Below are positions 51,938 to 57,254 of a DNA stretch of 57,254 bases, piece by piece. This DNA comes from an uncultured Burkholderiales bacterium (lineage in GTDB: Bacteria > Pseudomonadota > Gammaproteobacteria > Burkholderiales > Burkholderiaceae_C): positions 1 to 57,254 of the forward strand of contig CAIMTJ010000019.1 in assembly GCA_903844385.1 (NCBI GenBank). The letters run 5' to 3'. The translations under genes and the position numbers were made by a program. The first letter of the stretch is position 1; each line of letters begins with the position of its first letter. Under the pieces are notes generated by a model. That model was not told the DNA's origin. It ran no database searches and saw only the letters and a program-made list of their open reading frames with translations.

Positions 51938-53257
51938 ATGACCACCCTTGACCTTGAGCACTTGGTGCAACCCGATCGGGTCCACAAAAGTGTCTACACC
52001 GACTCGTCTTTATTTGACCTCGAGATGGAACACATTTTTGAGAAGGCCTGGGTTTACTGCGGCCATGAGTCTCAAGTCAAGAATGTGGGCGACTATTTCA
52101 CGGTGCAAATTGGACGCCAACCCATGGTGATGGTGAGAGACAAGGACCAAACGGTCCATGTTTTGTACAACCGTTGCCCACACCGAGGCGTTGAGTTGTG
52201 CGGCAACCAAAGTGGCAACACGGGCCAAGCCTTTGTGTGCTCCTACCATGCTTGGAGTTTCCATCTCAATGGCAAAGTTCGCGCCATTCCATTGATGAAA
52301 GGCTATGACGGCACCCGATTACACACCAACGACCCAGACAGCAGCATGGTGCCCGCCCCCAGAGTCCAGAGCTACCGCGGTTTTGTGTTTGCCTCCTTGT
52401 CCTCGAGCGGGCCGGATTTGGTTGAATTCCTGGGAGATGCGAAAGTGGCCTTTGACGACATGTGCGACCGCTCGCCCGTTGGCGAGGTCGAAGCGGTGCC
52501 CGTGATGCACCGCGTCGTGCAAAAATCGAATTGGAAATTCTTCATGGAAAACCAACTCGATGCCTTGCACCCGTCGGTCACACACCAATCGACAGGCGTG
52601 GCGGCTCGGCGTGTGGAGCAACGGCTGAAGTCAGAAAAAGGCTCTGCGCCTTTGTTTTTTCATTACCTCTCGACATTTGCATCGAGCTTTGACCAATGGG
52701 ATGCAGTGCAAACGGTCAACTTCCCCCATGGCCACGGCATCTTGAAGGCCTACATGGGCCTGCGCCCCACCGACCCTGACACGGTGGAATATGAAGCCAT
52801 CTTGAAAAAGGCCTATGGCGAGGACAAGGGCGAGGAGTACTTGAGCCGAAGTATTCACCATGTCTTGATTTACCCCTACTTGTCGGTTCAGTCGCCGCTG
52901 CAGCAACTGCGCTGCTTGAGACCCATCTCGGCCAGTGAGACTTTGTCCGAGATCTGGCACTTCAGACTCAAAGGTGTTCCCGAGGCCATTTACCAGCGCT
53001 CCTTGTGGTACTTCAATTTGGTGAATTCACCGGCCACCATGATCAACGCCGATGATTTGGAGAACTGGACCAAGGCTCAAATTGGATTGCAGTCCAATGG
53101 CGGCGAGTGGGTGAGCCTGCACCGCAATCACGGCCAAGACACCGAAAAAGAAGGCGTGCTTTATTCCAACAATGGCACGTCCGAAGTGGTGATGAGAAAT
53201 CAGTTCATCGCTTGGAAAGCTTACATGCTCAATGCCCAGAGCAACAACCCGGTCTAA
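51938..53257 (+). CDS. Rieske ring-hydroxylating oxygenase, alpha subunit
   Basis: The 439-aa catalytic subunit of a two-component aromatic hydroxylase. The Rieske ligands are C80/H82 (CPHRG) and C101/H104 (CSYHAW). The mononuclear Fe(II) site is D208-x2-H211-x4-H216 (DALHPSVTH). Length and the downstream beta-subunit gene place it among alpha-beta oxygenases such as benzoate, salicylate or indole-acetate types. I chose ATG 51938, with GGAG 8 bp upstream. No ferredoxin or reductase gene is adjacent, so electrons must come from elsewhere. Substrate unknown. Confidence 0.93.
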   Translation: MTTLDLEHLVQPDRVHKSVYTDSSLFDLEMEHIFEKAWVYCGHESQVKNVGDYFTVQIGRQPMVMVRDKDQTVHVLYNRCPHRGVELCGNQSGNTGQAFVCSYHAWSFHLNGKVRAIPLMKGYDGTRLHTNDPDSSMVPAPRVQSYRGFVFASLSSSGPDLVEFLGDAKVAFDDMCDRSPVGEVEAVPVMHRVVQKSNWKFFMENQLDALHPSVTHQSTGVAARRVEQRLKSEKGSAPLFFHYLSTFASSFDQWDAVQTVNFPHGHGILKAYMGLRPTDPDTVEYEAILKKAYGEDKGEEYLSRSIHHVLIYPYLSVQSPLQQLRCLRPISASETLSEIWHFRLKGVPEAIYQRSLWYFNLVNSPATMINADDLENWTKAQIGLQSNGGEWVSLHRNHGQDTEKEGVLYSNNGTSEVVMRNQFIAWKAYMLNAQSNNPV

Positions 53258-53272
53258 TGGAGACATCACACC

Positions 53273-53899
53273 ATGAATCAAACCATCGTTAAAGAAGCAC
53301 TGGGCAGCGGCGTTGTGATTGAGGCCGTTCAGTCCATGACTGGGGCCGAATCCATCGCGCCCGATCACTTGGGCAGAGGCGCCATGAGCGCCAAAGGCTA
53401 TGTCCCACAGGCCCTGGCCATCGATCGCGCACTCGAGCAAGAGGTTCATCACCTCTTGTTTGCCCAAGCCGCACTCCTTGACGCCAAGAATTGGGGGGGC
53501 TTTATTGAGCTGTTTTCAGCTGAAGGGGTTTACTGGGTCCCTTCCCGCCCTGATCAAACCGATTGGCAGCGCGAGGCCTCTATCTTTGCAGAAGACAAGC
53601 TGTTGATGGAGGTGCGCATGGGCCGTCTACAGCACCCCAATGCCTGGTCACAAGCCCCTCTTTGGGAGACCAACCACTTGGTGGGCAATACCGTGGTGGA
53701 GTCCCAGGGACTCAACACCCTGGAGGTCTATAGCAAGTTCCAAATGATGGAAATCAGGCGCGACCATGTGCGGCATTTTGCGGGCAGTTATCGCCACAGC
53801 TTGGTCAAAGAATCGGGACAGTGGAGAATCAAACTCCAACGTGTTGACCTCATCAACGCACAAGCCAGCTTTGATTACGTGATTCAAGCTTGGATCTGA
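53273..53899 (+). CDS. Ring-hydroxylating oxygenase, beta subunit
   Basis: A 208-aa NTF2-like structural subunit. The family core is present: EVHHLLFAQAALLDAKNWGGFIELFSAEGVYWVP and a strand region ending HSLVKESGQWRIKLQRVDLINAQASFDYVIQAWI. It begins 15 bp after the alpha gene. The N-terminal 40 residues are longer than in many homologues. It stabilises the alpha-3-beta-3 oxygenase and is not itself catalytic. Confidence 0.92.
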   Translation: MNQTIVKEALGSGVVIEAVQSMTGAESIAPDHLGRGAMSAKGYVPQALAIDRALEQEVHHLLFAQAALLDAKNWGGFIELFSAEGVYWVPSRPDQTDWQREASIFAEDKLLMEVRMGRLQHPNAWSQAPLWETNHLVGNTVVESQGLNTLEVYSKFQMMEIRRDHVRHFAGSYRHSLVKESGQWRIKLQRVDLINAQASFDYVIQAWI

Positions 53900-53960
53900 T
53901 GCGACCACCCTGACGGATTCTCATCTCACCAATCCTTCCACGCATCGGACACAGCGGCAG

Positions 53961-54752
53961 TCAACCGCCGCTGAAAAATGCCCCGCCATTGGCGTGCAGT
54001 GTTTGGCCCGTGATATAGCGTGCCTTGGGGCCGCACAAAAACACCACCAAATCGGCCACATCCTCAGGGCGTCCACGCACGCCGGACAAGGTTTTGTTTT
54101 TGGCGTGATGCTCGGGTGCGCCACCCCCAGCACTGTGTCCTCGCTCGGTCTCAATGAGGCCGGGCACCACGCAGTTGACATTGATGCCGTGTTCACTCAA
54201 GTCACAGGCCAAGGCACGGGTGAGTCCAATCAAACCTGTTTTGGCCGCAATCACATGCGCGCGCTCACGAGAGCCCGTGTGGGCAGACATGCCACCCAAA
54301 TTGATGATACTGGCCATCGGGGATTGTTTCAAATGCGCCAGTGCAGCGCTTGAACACAAATAGGATCCATCCAAAATCACCCCCATCACCTCTCGCCACT
54401 CTTGCCAGCCGAGTTGCTCAAAGTTGGCATGTCGGCGCAAAGCCGCGTTGTTCACCAAGATATCGAGCCGGCCAAAGGAGTCGACACAAGCATCGACCAG
54501 CCCCGTGACTTCTTGTGGATGGGCCACGTTGGCCAAGTGCACTTGGGCTTGACCACCCAGTGCTTGGATCTCCTGGGCTACGCGCTCGGCTGCCACTTGG
54601 TCACTGAGCGCGTTGACCATCACCTTGGCCCCTGCACGCGCGAGTGCCAAGGCGATGGAGCGGCCAATGTTGCGCGCTGAACCCGTCACCAAGGCCACAC
54701 GGCCTGACAAATCCCCTGAGCTCAGCGGGGTCGAGCTTTTCAATTCGCTCAT
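53961..54752 (-). CDS. SDR-family oxidoreductase with altered active site
   Basis: A 263-aa Rossmann-fold short-chain dehydrogenase. The cofactor motif is TGSARNIG at about 24-31, NNAA follows, and the C-terminal half has GINVNCVVPGLIETERG. In the catalytic block, the Tyr of the usual Tyr-x3-Lys is absent: the sequence reads RAHVIAAKTG, with Val at the Tyr position and His beside it. Activity may use another residue, or the protein may be non-canonical. It starts 3 bp after the MmgE/PrpD stop and converges with the oxygenase beta gene. Confidence 0.9.
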   Translation of the reverse strand: MSELKSSTPLSSGDLSGRVALVTGSARNIGRSIALALARAGAKVMVNALSDQVAAERVAQEIQALGGQAQVHLANVAHPQEVTGLVDACVDSFGRLDILVNNAALRRHANFEQLGWQEWREVMGVILDGSYLCSSAALAHLKQSPMASIINLGGMSAHTGSRERAHVIAAKTGLIGLTRALACDLSEHGINVNCVVPGLIETERGHSAGGGAPEHHAKNKTLSGVRGRPEDVADLVVFLCGPKARYITGQTLHANGGAFFSGG

Positions 54753-54755
54753 GGC

Positions 54756-56138
54756 TCATTGACCCAACAAGGCGGCATCAACTTCAGTCGCATGTCGCAT
54801 ACCCAGGAGCAGCGTCAAGGCCGATTGAGCCAACTCGGGCGACCAGCCACCATAGGCGCAGTTGGCAAAGAATTTTTGATGCAAGTCGGCTTGACTCATC
54901 GGGTCTTCTTTACCGCCTCGGAAGTGGTCTTGGGTGGCTTCGAGGACGTGTCCATTGTTGAGTATCACGCGCACGTGTCCGGTGAATTTTTGCGGATACG
55001 GGTTATCGGGATCGATCACATAGCTCACTTTGCGGGCCAAATTCCTGACCTGCTCGTCGTGCACCACTTGCGGTTCATACTCCACAAGACCCGCGTCTCC
55101 CCTCAAGAGCCCCACAGCCACCGCATAGGGAATACTGAATTTGGCAGCATAACCATTGATGGGCCGCTGTTTGGCCGTCAAGGGCTCCCACAAGCGGTGA
55201 ACAATGCCGTGAGCGGTTTTGCATTCAATGCGATCGATGTCTTGCACCTTGAGTCCGCCCTTGACCAAGGCCCTGGCACAATCGATGTAGGGATGCGCCA
55301 TGGTGCCACAGGCATAGGGCTTGAATGCCATGTCTGCAGACAACCAGTGAGCGCCCGCATCGGCCAGCATGTCTTCAAACAATCCTTCATCCGTGTTGGC
55401 GAATGCATGAAAAAAGCCATGCGTTCCCTCAAAAAGGGTCCTGGGGCCAGTGAAGCCTTCCTGAGCCAAGCGAGCAGCGCGGTAACCCGCCTGGGCCGAC
55501 CAGCCTGGGTGCATGCGTTTGGTCCATGCGCCTTCGGCCAAGTATTCAATGATGCCCGACGCCATGCTGCCCGCAATTCCCAGCGCATTCATCCACTGCA
55601 CCGGGCTCAAGGACAAGGCACTGGCCACACCAGCAGCAGCGCCCAAGGCGCCAAAAACCGCGGTGGGGTGAAACCCGGCTTGATGAACTTTTTTAGGCGC
55701 GACGCTGCACAAGCGGCACATGACCTCAGAGCCCACAGCGATGCCCCAGGCCAAATCAGCACCACTCAAGCGGTGAAACTGGGCTGCGGCCAATACACCA
55801 GGCACCACCACCGCACCCGCATGGATGGGGCCGCCTTCAAAGGTGTCGTCATAGTCTTCACCATGGGTTGCGGTGCCGTTGATCAATGCCGCACCTGCCA
55901 CACTGGCCAAGCCTGCATGGCCAATCACGGTACACACCCCGGGCTCCATGCTGGCGCGGTGCATGGCTGCGACATAATCGGAGTGCCGAGCGGCAACACA
56001 CAGGCCTGCAACGTCAACCAATAAGGCATCACACAGGTTTTGCATGTTGACGGGCAAGGCGTCAACGCTGCTGCCTTGAGGTCGAGCAAAGGCCTGTGCC
56101 CACTGCTCGGAGATAGAAATAGAGGGCAACTGATCCAA
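54756..56138 (-). CDS. MmgE/PrpD-family protein
   Basis: A 460-aa member of the family that includes 2-methylcitrate dehydratase and cis-aconitate decarboxylase. Blocks include INGTATHGEDYDDTFEGGPIHAGAVVVPG near residue 90 and HPTAVFGALGAAAG near residue 155. KPYACGTMAHPYIDCARAL follows near residue 275. The start is TTG 56138, with GGAG 8 bp upstream, 5 bp after the solute-receptor stop. The neighbours (TTT receptor, SDR) suggest catabolism of an imported organic acid. The exact dehydration, decarboxylation or isomerisation cannot be assigned. Confidence 0.9.
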   Translation of the reverse strand: MDQLPSISISEQWAQAFARPQGSSVDALPVNMQNLCDALLVDVAGLCVAARHSDYVAAMHRASMEPGVCTVIGHAGLASVAGAALINGTATHGEDYDDTFEGGPIHAGAVVVPGVLAAAQFHRLSGADLAWGIAVGSEVMCRLCSVAPKKVHQAGFHPTAVFGALGAAAGVASALSLSPVQWMNALGIAGSMASGIIEYLAEGAWTKRMHPGWSAQAGYRAARLAQEGFTGPRTLFEGTHGFFHAFANTDEGLFEDMLADAGAHWLSADMAFKPYACGTMAHPYIDCARALVKGGLKVQDIDRIECKTAHGIVHRLWEPLTAKQRPINGYAAKFSIPYAVAVGLLRGDAGLVEYEPQVVHDEQVRNLARKVSYVIDPDNPYPQKFTGHVRVILNNGHVLEATQDHFRGGKEDPMSQADLHQKFFANCAYGGWSPELAQSALTLLLGMRHATEVDAALLGQ

Positions 56139-56143
56139 GGCTT

Positions 56144-57148
56144 TTACTCCACGACGATCTTACTGGCCACGGCCACATCGTGCCAATGTTTGACTTCCAA
56201 CTGCATGTAGTTTTCAAACTCTTTGACGCTCATGGGCATGACGTTGAGGGCTTGCTCTGAAAAACTTTTGCGCACATCGGGCAGACTCAGTATTTTATTG
56301 ATTTCTGCATTCAACTGATTGCGAATGGACTCCGGCAACTTGGGTGGCCCCACAATGCCATACCAGGTCAACCCATTGAACCCCTCGAACCCGGCTTCCT
56401 TGAAGGTGGGCACGTCAGGCAAAAGAGCGTGTCGTTTCTCACCCGTGACGGCCAAGGCCCTGAACGAGCCATTGCGAACATGGGGCAGGCCCGCCGATAG
56501 GCCTGGAAAAATCACCTGAATGTGACCACCGATGGAATCGGTAAACGCTTGTCCTATGCTGCGATAGGCAATGGCTTGGCTAGGCATACCGGTCAAATTT
56601 TTGAATTGCTCCATGAGCAAATGATTGAGTGTGCCCACGCCCGAGGTGCCGTAATCGGTTTGGTTGGGGTGCTCTTTGGCGTAGGCCACCAGTTCACCCA
56701 GCTTGGTCACTGGCAAGGTTTTGTTGACGACCAAGATATTGGGTGTGCCACCAATCATGGCAATGGCGGTGAAGTCTTTGATGGGGTCATAAATGCCTTT
56801 TTTAACCGCTGGCGTGGTGCCGTGGGTGGCCACATAACCGATCATCAAGGTGTAGCCATCTGGGCTTGCACGTGAGGTCATTTTGGCCGCGATCGCCCCA
56901 CCGGCACCGGCTTCATTGTCCAGTAAAAAGGGCTGCCCCATCGCCAGGCGCAGTTGGTCGACCATGATGCGCCCGACCAAGTCCACGCCCCCTCCAGGTG
57001 CTTGGGGTGCAATAATTTTGACGGGCTTGTTCGGGTAAGTGGACGCTGTGTCTTGTGCGTGCACGCCCACTAAAGAGAACCAGAAAAGTGCGGCCAACGC
57101 CGCCATGATGCGAGTGCGAACCGAACAATGAATGGCAGAGTTGAGCAT
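56144..57148 (-). CDS. Bug-family TTT solute-binding protein
   Basis: A 334-aa periplasmic receptor with a signal peptide (RIMAALAALFWFSLVGVHAQ). The Bug signatures are KPVKIIAPQAPGGGVDLVGRI, DNEAGAGGAIAAKM, YDPIKDFTAIAMIGGTPN and GFNGLTWYGIVGP. It heads the receptor-MmgE/PrpD-SDR operon. No TctAB membrane genes are in the window. The ligand is probably a carboxylate. Confidence 0.93.
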   Translation of the reverse strand: MLNSAIHCSVRTRIMAALAALFWFSLVGVHAQDTASTYPNKPVKIIAPQAPGGGVDLVGRIMVDQLRLAMGQPFLLDNEAGAGGAIAAKMTSRASPDGYTLMIGYVATHGTTPAVKKGIYDPIKDFTAIAMIGGTPNILVVNKTLPVTKLGELVAYAKEHPNQTDYGTSGVGTLNHLLMEQFKNLTGMPSQAIAYRSIGQAFTDSIGGHIQVIFPGLSAGLPHVRNGSFRALAVTGEKRHALLPDVPTFKEAGFEGFNGLTWYGIVGPPKLPESIRNQLNAEINKILSLPDVRKSFSEQALNVMPMSVKEFENYMQLEVKHWHDVAVASKIVVE

Positions 57149-57254
57149 GTGAACTGAAGATTGAAAGAGCCAAATGGACAGCTCGGTGACGAAATTTTAG
57201 ATGGGCGGTGGTTTTTTGGAGAGTGTGGGAGTGGGTAGACCCCCACACGTTGGA

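Noticed and set aside
1-57254. Mobile elements or integrated phage
   Set aside because: No transposase, integrase, terminal repeats or tRNA attachment site was seen on either strand.

Overview
The window looks like chromosomal DNA of a betaproteobacterium of the order Burkholderiales, most likely Comamonadaceae. This is inferred from the rpsF-priB-rpsR-rplI ribosomal operon (priB in that position is typical of beta- and gammaproteobacteria), the hom-thrC-moeA-moaD-moaE-clpB neighbourhood, two Bug-type tripartite-tricarboxylate (TTT) solute receptors, and dense aromatic-catabolism genes. I identify 52 protein genes. I see no tRNA, rRNA, CRISPR array, prophage or insertion sequence.

Left part (1-18.7 kb). 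The 3' end of a small c-type cytochrome gene opens the window. It is followed by acetyl-CoA synthetase, divergent from a class I fumarase, then a thiamine-diphosphate enzyme paired with a major-facilitator transporter, and the disaggregase ClpB. Next comes one tightly packed minus-strand operon, alaA-hom-thrC-mobB-moeA-moaD-moaE, which joins amino-acid metabolism to molybdenum-cofactor synthesis. Four of its six junctions are stop/start overlaps.

Middle part (18.7-42.6 kb). A phthalate-dioxygenase-like set (MarR regulator, Gfo/Idh/MocA dehydrogenase, flavin/ferredoxin reductase, Rieske oxygenase) is followed by a peroxiredoxin, a PIN-PhoH ATPase and a class III extradiol dioxygenase. A replication/translation block comes next: dnaB with an accessory amidohydrolase and solute-receptor tail, then the ribosomal operon. 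surE-pcm-nlpD-rlmD follows, and rpoS is absent from the place where it usually lies between nlpD and rlmD. After that are a Bax-inhibitor-1/YccA membrane protein under a near-ideal heat-shock promoter, a GlcG-like protein, and the divergent PEP-synthase regulator/PEP-synthase pair.

Right part (42.6-57.3 kb). This is an accessory catabolic and transport island: a nucleoside/guanine-type deaminase, a two-gene indolepyruvate-oxidoreductase-like enzyme, and divergently a complete branched-chain-type ABC importer running into a two-subunit Rieske ring-hydroxylating oxygenase. A minus-strand trio of TTT receptor, MmgE/PrpD protein and SDR enzyme faces it. The likely theme is uptake and breakdown of aromatic or keto acids, but no substrate can be read from sequence alone.

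Regulatory signals read directly include two candidate sigma-32 promoters (clpB and yccA), four intrinsic terminators, an exact DnaA box upstream of dnaB, and several inverted repeats between divergent genes. Several non-coding spacers carry 6-8 bp tandem repeats.
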